DNA of 64,000 nt from Macrotrachela quadricornifera (Eukaryota; Rotifera; Eurotatoria; Philodinida; Philodinidae): assembly GCA_022393335.1 (NCBI GenBank), contig JAJEKB010021020.1, forward strand, positions 155,816 through 219,815, read 5' to 3'. Positions 38,257 through 49,558 of the stretch are shown piece by piece. Every line of letters begins with the position of its first letter. Within the stretch, counting starts at the first letter, position 1. The notes beneath the pieces were generated by a model. That model had not been told where the DNA came from, searched no databases, and worked only from the letters and a program-made list of their open reading frames with translations. A program made the position numbers and the translations under genes.

Positions 38257-38763
38257 TCATAATTCTGCACGCAGCTCTTTACTCATATGAATACAATCCA
38301 TGTCGATACCTGAGGATAATCGATGACTACCACGATTTACAACCGAATATCCATGATGAAGATAAAATTTTTCAGCATTTAATGAAGCATCCAAGTATAG
38401 TTTATTTGCCCCATAAAGCAGAGCAAGTTCTTCAAGATTAGCTAAAATTTTTGTGCCAACACCTTGACAGGTAAACGTTGGATCGACATAGAGTGCATGA
38501 AGTTCTTGCTTCGAGGGAACAATAGAGCCGAATCCAACAACCAAACCGGTCTTAGCTGACATAGCGACGATCATTAATTTTTCACTATTCGTTATCGATT
38601 GATGCAATCGATTGAGATGGCATTCATCTGTGGGTGATGGTGACCAACTCTGAAGAATATTTTGTGTATAGAATGTTGCGGTTGCTGATCCATGAACAGC
38701 AGCATAATGAACACGAAGCATTGCTTCAGCATCAGAAATTGTGGCAGGACGGATCTGTATCAT
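38257..38763 (-). CDS. GNAT-family N-acetyltransferase
   Basis: I start at ATG 38763 (MIQIRPATISDAEAM...), the classical GNAT opening; the 168-residue length is normal for the family. Motif A, the acetyl-CoA pyrophosphate loop, is visible as LYVDPTFTCQGVGTKIL (Q-x-x-G-x-G/A type), followed by helix LANLEELALLYGANKLYL and the C-terminal NAEKFYLHHGYSVV strand-helix. It would transfer an acetyl group from acetyl-CoA to a small amine or protein N-terminus; substrate unknown. It is intronless and has mixed third-codon bases. The closest style is bacterial GNATs, so horizontal acquisition is plausible. Cytosolic, no leader. Confidence 0.88.
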   Translation of the reverse strand: MIQIRPATISDAEAMLRVHYAAVHGSATATFYTQNILQSWSPSPTDECHLNRLHQSITNSEKLMIVAMSAKTGLVVGFGSIVPSKQELHALYVDPTFTCQGVGTKILANLEELALLYGANKLYLDASLNAEKFYLHHGYSVVNRGSHRLSSGIDMDCIHMSKELRAEL

Positions 38764-39529
38764 GACGAAGGAGGTCACTAGTTTCCCTTGTGAAAGTTAT
38801 AGAAAACGATCAACGTAAGAAATGAGAACGAGAGGAAAAAAGAATATTTATGTGGTATATCATGCTTTTTCTTCTTTATAACACTTGATAAGATTTCTTT
38901 TTTTATAGACTCAACGCGTGCCCAACGTAAAAAAAACAATGATATATATCTTCTTATCATACTGATGCATTTTCATTCGATTAACAAATATTTCCTCAAT
39001 TCAATGCATGCTTTCATTATCAAGTTATTCATTCATCGATGATATGTAAAGCTACCTGTTGACATGGTCGATGAAAAATCTTCGAAATACTTTACTATAC
39101 TTCAAAAAAAAATAAATATAAAATTATATACACTACATCAAAGAAAGATAGGTGAATTAAGTCTAACTTTTTACAATAAATCTTTCGACTCGATCAAACC
39201 AACTACTACACAAAAAATAGTTGAACGTTTTTTACTGTACTTGACAATCACAGACCTCAAAATTTGTTCATATCACATGGGTTTCTTCCTATAAAAAAAC
39301 ATGAAGTAATTTATGGGCAGAATTTTTAAAAATCAAACGATGAAACATTCTCAGAATGATTAACTAGTATAAAAAAATTGACGTTTTTCGTCTCGAAGCA
39401 GGGTAGTACTTTTTACTTTTCCATGTGTCGTAGTCTAATTACCAGTGCCGAGAAAAAAAGAAACTGCGAGTTTGTGGTCTCTAACATCTGGGCAGCAATA
39501 TAATTCTGAAAAATAAAATAAAAACTGAC
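38764..39529. other. Intergenic, no gene seen
   Basis: AT-rich spacer between the acetyltransferase and the foldback element. Small frames (38778-38960, 39064-39294) show no motifs. Confidence 0.5.
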
Positions 39530-40209
39530 GAAGGAACCTATCCAACTATCGAACGCCGTTTAACTTCATATTTTGGCTATAAGTAGGACTCAGTGAGACT
39601 AAGAAAAACCTAAAAGGATTCGTGCCCATGGTGTACCTGGATGGAGATCTGATTGCGATATAAGTGTAAAAAATAGAACTTTTTAAACAATCTTTTGATT
39701 TTTCTTCTCGATTCTAGCGAAGTGAGGGTTGAAAGTTTTATTTAATAGATAAGACTGGGTCATATTCACTCGAACGGATCCTATCAATCTCGATACAACG
39801 TTGTTTCCAGGCTTGCTATACTCTAACATAGGGAAGAAGAAGAAGAATAAATTTTTTCTCTTCGATTGGGAACCATGTGAGCATCGATCGTCCTATCCAT
39901 CTATTAATTGACTTAATCATTTTTCTTACATTTCGTATAAAGAATGATCACATTCAACTCTACTATATCTCTTTTAACCACTCGAATTTCCATAGAGACT
40001 GGTTTTTGATTCAACCAACAATCTAAAGAAACACAACTTAATCGAAAAAAGTTTAAAACATCCTATTTTTTACACCTATGTGCCAATCAGATCTCCGGCC
40101 AGTTACGTCATGGACATGAACCTTTTTAGTATTTTCTTAGTCTTACTGAGTCCTACTCATACCCAAAATATGGAGTCAAACGGTATTCAACAGTCGGATA
40201 GGTTCCCTC
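39530..40209. mobile_element. Foldback-type MITE with 159-bp terminal inverted repeats
   Basis: Left arm 39530-39688 and right arm 40051-40209 are imperfect inverted copies of equal length (159 bp). Shared blocks include GGAACCTATCC, CCATATTTTGG-like, GTAGGACTCAGT, AGACTAAGAAAA, GAGATCTGATTG and GTGTAAAAAATAG. The 362-bp centre has no coding capacity, so movement would depend on a transposase elsewhere. Arms begin GA(A/G)GGAACC. I could not identify a convincing target-site duplication, so the superfamily is open. The divergence between arms suggests it is not recent. Confidence 0.8.
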
Positions 40210-40707
40210 ATAAGAGTCAAATATCTGAAGTTTCGAAAGATTGATCTTTTCCTCAATTCTCGTTTATTTGCAAAGCTGTCAGCATAACATTCTTACAAAT
40301 ATCAAATCAATACTATTTTATTAGAAATATTATAAAACCAATATTATGAGAAATATTAATGACCAAAAATAATAATATGCTTGCAACAGATGGTTATTTT
40401 TCAAATTGTATTTTCTGCAATGTAATTTGTGTGATGTCAAGTTAGATGTATCATGTTTTATTAGTAAACCACTACTCTGTCATATCCAATGTGAAATTTA
40501 TGCGACGTCATGAGATTAAAAATTGGTGATTTTTACCCAGTTATTTTTACCATGAAAGATGCCAAATATGCAGGCATCAAGGCTCATAAAATCTAAATCT
40601 TAAATATATAAATGAAGTTTTTCGAAATTTTTCAAAATTTTCTAGGAGCGCGGTATAACAACAACAACAACAACAGGATACATAAAAGAAAGTTTTTATA
40701 AATTCTT
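40210..40707. other. Intergenic, no gene seen
   Basis: Contains a short (AAC)n microsatellite near 40659-40675, just beyond the LRR gene's 3' end. Confidence 0.55.
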
Positions 40708-42193
40708 TTACTGTAAAAGACTGAATTTTCTTTTTGTTTTCTTTGTGCTCATTTGCCTTAATTGTCGTTGAGCTTTGTCAGACAAACCACAATGTTGTAA
40801 AGAAAGTACTTTCAATGTTTGATTTTGTTCAAGTATTTGAATGAGAGCTTCCAGTGATTCGTCTGTAATTGACTTATTAAAGGAGATATAGAGTTTTTCG
40901 AGAGGAAGGCGTGAATTAGTAGCAGTATCACAAAGCACATTAGCTAGGAGACGAACACCTCGATTTGTTATGCCTGTATTGTGTAAAGCGAGAAGAGTTA
41001 ATGATCGACTTGTTTGTAATAGACGAACTAAGTGCTCAACTCCCACATCTCCTATGTCCGAATTGCTTGAGAGACCAAGATTTTTCAAGTTGTTCGGTGC
41101 TGTCAGTAGTTCATCAACAAGTATTTTTATACTAATGGATGTAAGAGCATTGTCGCGCAAAATAAGTTGAGTATATTGTTGTTTCTTTTTTCGAAGAACT
41201 TGCTCAATGATCAATGTTATATCATTGTCGGTCACATTCAATGAAGATAAATCTATAGTACTACTATAATTGGATTCATTATTTTGGGCAAGCTTCTCTT
41301 CCAAATTTACATTTCTTGGCTTTGTTTCTTTGGATACAATTAGCTCTTGATCGATTATTACTTCGTTGGTTTTGTGTAAGCCATATTCTGCTGGTTCATC
41401 CTTTGGTAAATCAGTTTCTTCGATGGTTTGTAAAGATGAACCAATATTTTTCTTGTCGATCTTTAACAAAAACATGAAAAAAAAAATTGTATACTAAAAG
41501 TTTCGAAAATTTTCTAAAATCAAGCTCTTCTTCAAGCTCATTTATTAAAGTCTTTCGATATGAAGCACAAAGGCTGCAGATCAACAGGGCCAAAATGCAA
41601 AAAATTAACCGATCAGTTTGTTTATATATTCAAATTATCCTTAAGTTCTATTCGATCTTTTTATATATACCATCTCATTGAAATAATGTTTCAAACTAGA
41701 GAGCATACAAACAATCCTTCTTACAAGAGAATAACCATCAATATTACCGTCATTTGCATGAAATTTGTTGTGACTTTATGATTGTTGTCTTCGCGTTCGG
41801 TTTGGGGCCGTTCTACTACTGATAAATGATCATTATCGATCGATTGCAAGTTACACGTTGCCATGAATTTCTGAACTTCAGATATTTCTTGTTTAATTCG
41901 TTCCCGTGATGGTTTCTGTTTACTAGTTCTAATAAAAAAATTACAATTCTTTTAATTCATAAAATTTGAATCAAACATTTAGATTCAATTCAATTTTCAA
42001 AACTTAAAAAGATTACTATTTGTTACCTTTTTTCTGTTTTTTTGTTGGCTCCCAATGAGACTTTTGATGGTTTTCTTTTTTGTTTTGTTTTATGATGTTT
42101 ACGAGAGATATTAGCATCTTGATTATTTCCAGAATGATCAATTGACCCTCGAATAGAATTGTTTGAAACAACAGGACAATTGGAAGATTCCAT
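40708..42193 (-). CDS. Leucine-rich repeat protein (ribonuclease-inhibitor-like LRRs)
   Basis: Exons on the minus strand 42193-42027, 41928-41748 and 41460-40708 join in frame to 366 residues, starting at ATG 42193 (MESSNCPVV...). The N-terminal half is hydrophilic with a Lys/Arg-rich patch (KHHKTKQKRKPSK). The C-terminal half holds about five leucine-rich repeats of RI/NLR type: TQLILRDNALTSIS, LKNLGLSSNSDIGD, LTLLALHNTGITNRG, LEKLYISFNKSITD, LKVLSLQHCGLSD. It ends in a basic tail (KKTKRKFSLLQ). Such repeats form a curved protein-binding surface; partner unknown. Probably intracellular, with no leader or membrane span. A small additional exon in the 287-nt second intron (about 41520-41590) cannot be excluded. 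Confidence 0.8.
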
Positions 42194-42962
42194 ATTTAAA
42201 AGCTGTTGCTGCTACTTTTAATGCAGATATGTTCTTAAATGACACTTTCTTTTACTTTTATCGAGCAACAATAATTAATGACTTTCGTCTTGATCGCGTG
42301 TTTTGCAAGTCTCTCATTCTCGACAATTTTGCCATTTATTTGCACTTAGTCGTTCAAATAATATATAACTGGTAGAGGTAAAATAAAAGAGTAAATAAAC
42401 ATGAGAGCATAAGTGTGTGCGTGTGTATGAGTACAATAGATGATTGTTCAATAAAATTATAATTATCTTTTTGCATGATTCTAGCTCATATCGTTCATGT
42501 CTCAACTAGCAAAGTTTAAGATTTCACTCATTAGAAATACTGAAATAAATAAATGGAAAAGAAATTCATTTAATGCATTTAAAGCAAATTAAAGAACAAG
42601 AGTTAATTTAGATTATATCTTACCATTCGAGAATGTATACGAACATAAACTGTTCCCACTAAGATTGTAGGAATAGATATACTAAATCAGTATTAATACA
42701 ATATTTTGTAACATATCAGTTATATCTTTTAAGAATTATCTTTATTCTATTTCTTACTGTCATAATATAACTATTAATAAAGATTAAATAACACGTCAAG
42801 ATGTCTGAAACATAATACTAAGAAATAATCTGAAAAAATAAAATTTTAGTATAAATTAATGAATCAAAATTGAGACAAAATAACAATTTAATCCTACAAA
42901 TTCCATTTATTTTTTAATATTTTATATTTCAATTATTGTAATGAATATTATTTTTTTAGAAG
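42194..42962. other. Intergenic between LRR and NHL/PAN genes
   Basis: AT-rich, no supported feature beyond presumed 5' and 3' flanks of the neighbouring minus-strand genes. Confidence 0.5.
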
Positions 42963-45888
42963 TTATTTAATAAAATGAGGATCATATAAACTTAAACTAG
43001 AATTTCCATAATCAGAAACAATAAAACGATAATCATTTAATATAAAAATATCAAATGGTTTATTACCAAAATTCCACATACCAAGAAAAATTCCCCATTA
43101 ATAAATAACAAAACCAAAATTTACTACCATTATCCATCGTCGTTCAAGACTATCAATTTGTTTGTCCTAGATTTATATTTGACCTTCCTAATGTCTTAGT
43201 AATATTAGCAAAAAGAGAACGAATCCATGTTTGACCATCGAAATAATATATATAAACACAATTACTACTCCATATAGTTGCATAAAAAAAGGTTTCATTA
43301 ATTTTTAAAAGTGCTTGTGGACCACCAGATAGTGACAAACTATTTAAACAAGTATAATAATGTATTAGTAGTTTGTGAAGCAATAATCATCATTTTTTGA
43401 TTTTCAATAAAAATAATATCACGTGGTTGACCTAAATTTACACCACAATTAATTACACCTAACAAGCTGAAATTGATATGATCAAATATAGATATATTAT
43501 TGTAATATGGACTGATAAATACCATTCCATTAAAATAAGATAACATCCGAAGAGTTGTATATTGCATTTGAAGTGGATTTTGTTGAATTAATTCTAGATT
43601 AGTTCGATCATATCGATTGATAAAAGTAGTACTAGATATAACTTCAAGAGTAAGTAAATAACCAAATATATCAATTACTAAACAACGAGGATTTTTTAAT
43701 GAAATTACTTTAGTTGAAACTGTTGTATTTAAACGAGTTATGATCTCGTTTCTATTAGAAATAAATGTTGGAACTATAATTAAAATTATCTTTAAATAAA
43801 CAGTTAAAAAAAGAACTAATTCTCAAAAAGTAGTGACGAGAGGTATCTTATATTCTTATACAAGGTATGACGAAATTTCTATACTATTTGATCATATTTC
43901 AATAAGATCTGCTTTTTTTCACATTTGTCATGGTTCCATAAATACTAATGAGTAGTTTTTTTTGAATAAATTTTGATAGAAATAAAATAGAGAATAGTGG
44001 TTTTCATTATTGGAACGAGAAAATGAACATACATTAAATCTTGTATTATAGATTCTTCTAATACTGATTTCGGAAATTTTTTTTATTTAATCTTCTTGCT
44101 GTTGAAAAATATTTTTTATTATGAAAAAGGAAAAAGTACAAAAGTGAGTTTTTTTAACGGAAGTGGTTAGAAAATCGTATCTAAGACTCAACTAGGACAC
44201 ATTTTATTTATTTCAGCCTTCCACACTTTGTAGGTCAACAATTAATTGTTTAAATTTATACTCAATCATTGAAAATTCACTTAACAACTTATTCAATAAA
44301 TTCATCCTTAAAAAGACACATGTGAAAAATACAGATCTTATCAAAATTTTATTATTATTATTATTATATCAATTGAAATATGGTCAAGCTGCATAACGAG
44401 ATAGCCCCTTCAAAAGTTTTTATAAAAAATTATAGAAACTTCACAACTCTACTGTTAGATTACCCATAAGTAGTTATTAACTTTTCTCTCTGAAAAATAG
44501 AAGTATTTTACTTACATTGAATTGTCCGTTGAAAAACAAAAACAATAATATTATTGTCAAATATAAATTCTTGATCAATAATTGGAAAAATATTATAAAA
44601 TATACATTGATAGTTAGTTTGATTGAATACAATCATAGAACAATCATTTTCATTTAAACACATTAATGAACAAGATAATTTTGAGTCTACTTGATTGGTT
44701 AATATAGAACGTGTTTGTTGAATCATAGGAATATAATTTCTATCAACATATTCTTCGACAAATCCTGATCGTTTTTCGAACGTGTTCATCGATGATACAA
44801 AAATCAAAAAATATTATAATAAAAATAAACATTTTTTCATACAAACAATCTTGCAATATTCTACTTCTGTTAATTGTAGTGATAATATACATGAATTTAT
44901 ACATAATTATCTTTAACGGAAATGCACAAAAAAAAANNNNNNNNNNNNNNNNNNNNNNNNNNNNNNNNNNNNNNNNNNNNNNNNNNNNNNNNNNNNNNNN
45001 NNNNNNNNNNNNNNNNNNNNNNNNNNNNNNNNNNNNNNNNNNNNNNNNNNNNNNNNNNNNNNNNNNNNNNNNNNNNNNNNNNNNNNNNNNNNNNNNNNNN
45101 NNNNNNNNNNNNNNNNNNNNNNNNNNNNNNNNNNNNNNNNNNNNNNNNNNNNNNNNNNNNNNNNNNNNNNNNNNNNNNNNNNNNNNNNNNNNNNNNNNNN
45201 NNNNNNNNNNNNNNNNNNNNNNNNNNNNNNNNNNNNNNNNNNNNNNNNNNNNNNNNNNNNNNNNNNNNNNNNNNNNNNNNNNNNNNNNNNNNNNNNNNNN
45301 NNNNNNNNNNNNNNNNNNNNNNNNNNNNNNNNNNNNGGGGGGGGCCCCCCTTAAACAAAAAAAAATAAATAAAATTTTCAAATAAAAATAAATAATATAA
45401 ATATTTGATTACTTATTGTTGTTGTTAATTCATTAGATAAACTTGTTTCTATTTCAAAATAATTCATTTTTATTTGTATTTAATAAGAATTAAAACTTAC
45501 GATTTGAATTGTTAAGTAAAACAGTAAGTACAACATCAATAATTGTCGCAACAATAGTAATTGTTACAGCGACGACTTCAACTTTGATTAATTTTGATAC
45601 AGAAAATTCATTTCTATTTAATCAAAATTATAAATAATATTAATATCGCTTGTATTTTATTTTTTACTTAGTTTCCAATGGAACATTTTCAACTGTAGAA
45701 AGATCAGTTTCGATTTCACGAGGAGTATTTATTGCTTGTACTGATTCAAGTGGTTCACCCTTTTATTTAATTAAAAATAAAAATCAAAGATATTTATAAA
45801 AAAAATGTAATCTTACTGATTTTGTTTTATGTGTATAAAATGGAGTAGGAGTAAATTCTTCGGATAACGCAGCATAACTAGTTGGCAT
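42963..45888 (-). pseudogene. PAN/NHL-repeat-type membrane protein gene with lesions and an internal assembly gap
   Basis: Minus-strand exons 45888-45817, 45759-45668, 45613-45501 and about 45448-45413 join in frame: a cytosolic N-terminus (MPTSYAALSEEF...) then one membrane helix (VEVVAVTITIVATIIDVV), a type II topology. The 400-N gap follows. An exon ending 44516 has a Cys pattern like PAN/apple modules (SCSLMCLNENDCSMIVFN, YQCIFYN). From 43773 comes a beta-propeller-like part (NPRCLVIDIFGYL, SPYYNNISIFD, GQPRDIIFIENQ) typical of NHL proteins. It breaks by a frameshift near 43340, another near 43150, and one in-frame TAA before WGIFLGMWNFGNKPFD. The frame ends at TAA 42965-42963. Lesions could be true decay or assembly errors close to the gap. 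Confidence 0.6.
44937..45336. other. Assembly gap (400 N)
   Basis: Exactly 400 unknown bases, entered through an A run and left through GGGGGGGG/CCCCCC homopolymers, which look like an assembly artefact. Part of the PAN/NHL gene is missing here. Confidence 0.99.
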
Positions 45889-46592
45889 GATTCTTTATTT
45901 TTTTATTTTGTCTATCTTCTGATTTTATAAATGTTATTTAATTGACAATTGTGTATTGCTGTTAATGCAATTTTCTTCTATTAAAAATTGCATTTGTTTT
46001 TTTTTTTTGTTAAGAGAATTTTTAGAGTGGCTTTTTAGACATCTGTATTCTGTACAATTCTTGAACAAATGTATTCTTTTTTTCTTCTGCATTTAATTCA
46101 TGAAATTTATAATAGACAAAACAAAAAAAAAATGTACTTTTTTTTATAAAAAATTCATTAGAATAGAATAAATTGAATGAAAAGACTTTCATAAATATTT
46201 ATTCTGTATTTTACAGTTTAAAATAAGATAATTCTAAATAAATATATGATAAAAATCTTCTTTAATAAATTTTCAATAAGATTAAATTTAGATTTTTTAG
46301 AACAATTATCCTTTAAAATAATTTTATATATAATGATTGATAACTAGCGTCATCTTTTGTATTTTATTTTAAAATTAATTTATCTTAAATAGATTATAAG
46401 TGCTTTTTTAATTTTTATTCTTTAGAAAAATAGAAATTAAGAATTTTAGAGGATATTTTCAACGTACTGTAAGACAGCTATGGCATATAACTAATTATTT
46501 GTCTTTATGAAAAAATAATTAGTTTTATTCTATATTCACAAATTATATATTTGACTAGAAACATTTCTTTGGTTATATACATATATATATCA
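45889..46592. other. Divergent intergenic region
   Basis: Separates the minus-strand PAN/NHL gene from the plus-strand HVA1-like gene, so it should hold both promoters. Very AT-rich with poly-T tracts; no defined motif called. Confidence 0.5.
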
Positions 46593-47066
46593 ATGGGTCC
46601 AAAACGAAAACGTTCTTCTAGTAGAAAGTCAACTAAACAAGCTGATACAACTTCATCGAATAATGATAAACCAACAACAAATTCAAAAAATCGAAAGGAT
46701 ATTAAAAAACGAACAACAAAAACAAAAGGAAGTCAACAAGTTAAATATAATGTTGGTGAAGAAGTTGAATATGATCCAGTTCATAAAGGTTCAACACGAC
46801 GTGCACAAGGAAAAGTTACTAAAGTCTTAACTGGAGCAAAGGTTGTCAAATTCAATTTAGAAATTTTCTTTCTAAATAGTTTTTTTTAATTAATTATTTT
46901 AGAAATCCGATCCAACAACAAAAGAAGTTCGATATATTATCGAGAATGATAATACAGGAAAAGAAACAAGTTTGTTTATTTTATTGTCAAAATTAATAAA
47001 ATCATTATTTTTGTTTTTCTAGTTTATGGTCAATATAGTGTTAAAAAGAAAGCACGAAAACAATAA
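46593..47066 (+). CDS. Small basic protein with DUF2945/HVA1-TUDOR-like domain
   Basis: Exons 46593-46841, 46903-46969 and 47023-47066 (introns 61 and 53 nt) join in frame to 119 residues. The first 45 residues are Lys/Arg/Ser/Thr-rich (MGPKRKRSSSRKSTKQ...), resembling a nuclear or nucleic-acid-binding tail. Residues about 50-115 read KYNVGEEVEYDP, RRAQGKVTKVLTG, then EVRYIIENDNTGKET. This is the pattern of the hypervirulence-associated (HVA1/DUF2945) TUDOR-like barrel, common in fungi and bacteria: a G-x-x-V-x-Y start, a G-x-V turn and a final Y-x-I-x-N strand. The C-terminus is again basic. Function is not established in the family. AT-rich codons and two introns show it is well domesticated even if it was once acquired from outside. 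Confidence 0.65.
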
Positions 47067-47726
47067 ATATATTTAAATATGTTTATTTTATTATTTATAT
47101 TCAAGCTTTTATTTGTGCAATTGTATATTAAACAAGGCTTTTTTTTTTGAAAAATAATAAACTTCATCGTCGTTTTTGAAATAATACATATACTCAGGAA
47201 TAAATATGTTGTCAGCTGTCTGTTTTATTTGATTGCAAAGTCTTCTATAATCATATATTAGTCGAGAAAAGGATGCTTTATATAACTATTATCTTTGAAT
47301 AATTTTGAATGAATATTTTAGGAATGAAAGTTTTAGTGAATTTTTTGTAAAATTGACTTCATTTAACAGATCGATTTCATCTTACATTTCAAACTTCTGA
47401 AATAGCTTTTTTCCTAGGTTTGTAAGCTCTTTTGATCGATTTATTATATATTCTTAATTAATATAAAATTTTAAATTTAAATATACTTCAGATTAAAGGA
47501 ACTTTTATTAAAACATAAAACACGAAATATAATATCAATAGTAAAAAATACTTTTTTAAGTGTTTGAAGAGCGAGATGAACGTTCAGAATAGTTTTGTTA
47601 TTAAATTTCTAGCCAGCCACATAGTTAAACGTAGAAAGATAGGAAAAGATAACGATGTACAAAGATTTCATGTTCGTAGAACAACTTCTGGAAACTTTCT
47701 CTCTAGAATAGATTAATCGACCATAT
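47067..47726. other. Intergenic, no gene seen
   Basis: AT-rich 3' flank of the HVA1-like gene leading into the ankyrin relic. Confidence 0.5.
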
Positions 47727-48200
47727 GATAATGGGAGTATATGTCTGCATGTTGCACATTCTTCTAATCACTCTCAAATTGCCAAACTTCTTTATAATAA
47801 TGGAACCACCTAAATCTAATAAACAGGTATGAACGTATACCTATAGATGAATTGAACAAGTTCGACGCATCAAAGAACCATTATAGTTGATCATGATTTA
47901 CTCAGCCGATACAGACTTCTATGACATGATTAACAAAACTCTCACACGACTGAAATTGAACATCGTCCGATTATCAACAGAAGACTTCCATTCTTTTACA
48001 GTCTGTTTCTTTTATCAAAAGAGCTTGATGTTATATCGATATAGGAGCAAAACCTACACTTGAACAAAACTATTATAAAGAGATTTTAAAGAAAATCTAC
48101 AAAGAAAACGATTTCCTCTTGTTCCAGCTGTTCATATCTACATCTATACAACGAGATATACCTGAACAATGCATAACAGCATCTTTTAACGTTACTTTTT
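47727..48200 (+). pseudogene. Decayed ankyrin-repeat gene fragment
   Basis: 47727-47810 encodes one ankyrin-type repeat (DNGSICLHVAHSSNHSQIAK, then LLYNNGTT) followed by a stop. Further pieces in shifting frames downstream are protein-like (PIDELNKFDASKNHYS; YSADTDFYDMINKTL; IGAKPTLEQNYYKEILKKIY) with many stops between. The YS-x5-FY-x-M-x-NKTL piece is reminiscent of the segment found in arginine ADP-ribosyltransferases of rotifers, but that part is weak. The locus is dead. Confidence 0.4.
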
Positions 48201-48628
48201 GTCTGTTGTATGTAATACTCATCTATACAATGAATCAAGATGTTCTTACCGTATTGCTCTCGTTAGACAAATAATAGTGTCATTGTAATCGATGTGATAG
48301 ACAACCACAAACATAATCGACATGATTAGATTTTCTAATCTCTTTGTTATATTCACACATTGATACGATCAAATTAAAAAAAATTCGTTTTATATTCACA
48401 ATCCAACCTTAAAAACTATGTTTAGGGACAATAATCATCAACTTAAAAATTGATCGATGTTTATTTATTTGAAATAAAACCTTTGTATTTCTGAAATTCT
48501 TCTCTATCTAGTTGCTTTTTTTAAATAAGAGTTAATATACAAAAATAGATTTTTTACTTTTAAAGTTTATATAAAAGATGATTTAATTGATATTATCGGT
48601 CATATGTAAGAGTAAATGTTCAATAACT
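48201..48628. other. Intergenic, no gene seen
   Basis: AT-rich sequence between the ankyrin relic and the 3' end of the minus-strand RING gene. I see no supported feature. Confidence 0.5.
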
Positions 48629-49558
48629 TTATTCATGGTCAAATAGTAAAAATTCCGCTTTAATTTTTTCAATATTTTCAATTAATAATTCTTTAGATGC
48701 TTCATCACCTTCTTCTAAAATAATATCTTTTCCAAGTCGAATTTTTGTAACATTTGTTTTATCTATACCACTCGTCATAATTAAACGAATATATCCTTTC
48801 GTTCTTTTAAATTTATGTTTAACAGAATTATTTTCTTCTAAAATACAAGCATACGTTGATAATTATGCATGAATTTATACTATTTTATCATTTAGATTTT
48901 CAATATCATCAATTAATAAACAACACCAATATTCAGCTTTATTTGTTAAATATCCATGACATTGAGATGCACTTAATTCAGGGTGATCTAAAAACAGAAA
49001 CTATAGAAATTATTGATAAACGAAGATTATGAAATTTTTAGATTGTGAAAAATGAGATCAGACCATCTCATGATTATAATTATTCTATAACATTTGCAAA
49101 ATATTATTAATTATGTTAATGACTTATCAACATTCTTGAAATACAATAAAACTAACCTTCTATTCTTATTCGAAACTTCTCAAAACCTTTTAAACTCTTT
49201 AGACAAGTTTTATGTAAATCAAAAATTAAATAATTGAAATTAATAATAAATTTTAAAAACTTTCTAGTTGATAATTCAATAAAACTTAATAAAAGAAAGA
49301 ACTATTTCACTTACCAAATAGTTGCACCAATTTGTGCACAGCCTCATTTAGAGGTAGTGCATCTATATTATTTTTTTGAATTTCAGTTCCATCTCGTTTT
49401 GGACATTCTACCAGTCCATCATCTTGGGTACCCATTTGTTTAAGACGTTGAAAGCAAAACGTATGCGAACATGGTAGCATACGTGGTTCATCAAAATGTC
49501 TCAGACAAACTGGACATGTAATCACATTTTCCACTATGTCTGTAAAATTTGATGCCAT
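48629..49558 (-). pseudogene. RING-finger (TRIM/TRAF-like) gene, probably inactivated
   Basis: Minus strand. Exon 1 is 49558-49315 (MASNFTDIVENV..., donor TTTG|GTAAGTG). A probable exon ends at 49157 (DLHKTCLKSLKGFEKFRIRI), and a last coding stretch runs from 48987 to TAA 48631-48629. The RING has C15, C18, C30, H32 and C35, but the next ligand is Arg (TFCFQRL) and the final Cys of CPxC is missing (ECPKRDGT), so the second zinc site should fail. In the last stretch the frame is otherwise continuous but holds two TAA codons (48877-48875 and 48865-48863), each where CAA (Gln) would read well. I could not phase the middle exon cleanly. It is either a pseudogene, or a short protein ending at the first TAA. 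Family otherwise like E3 ligases with a C-terminal substrate domain. Confidence 0.6.

Noticed and set aside
44743..45385. Open frames running through the N gap
   Set aside because: Their length is an artefact of unknown bases.
48863..48877. A 43-nt micro-intron removing the two TAA codons of the RING gene
   Set aside because: The GTATAA...TTTTAG candidate is not a multiple of three and would put the good downstream frame out of register.
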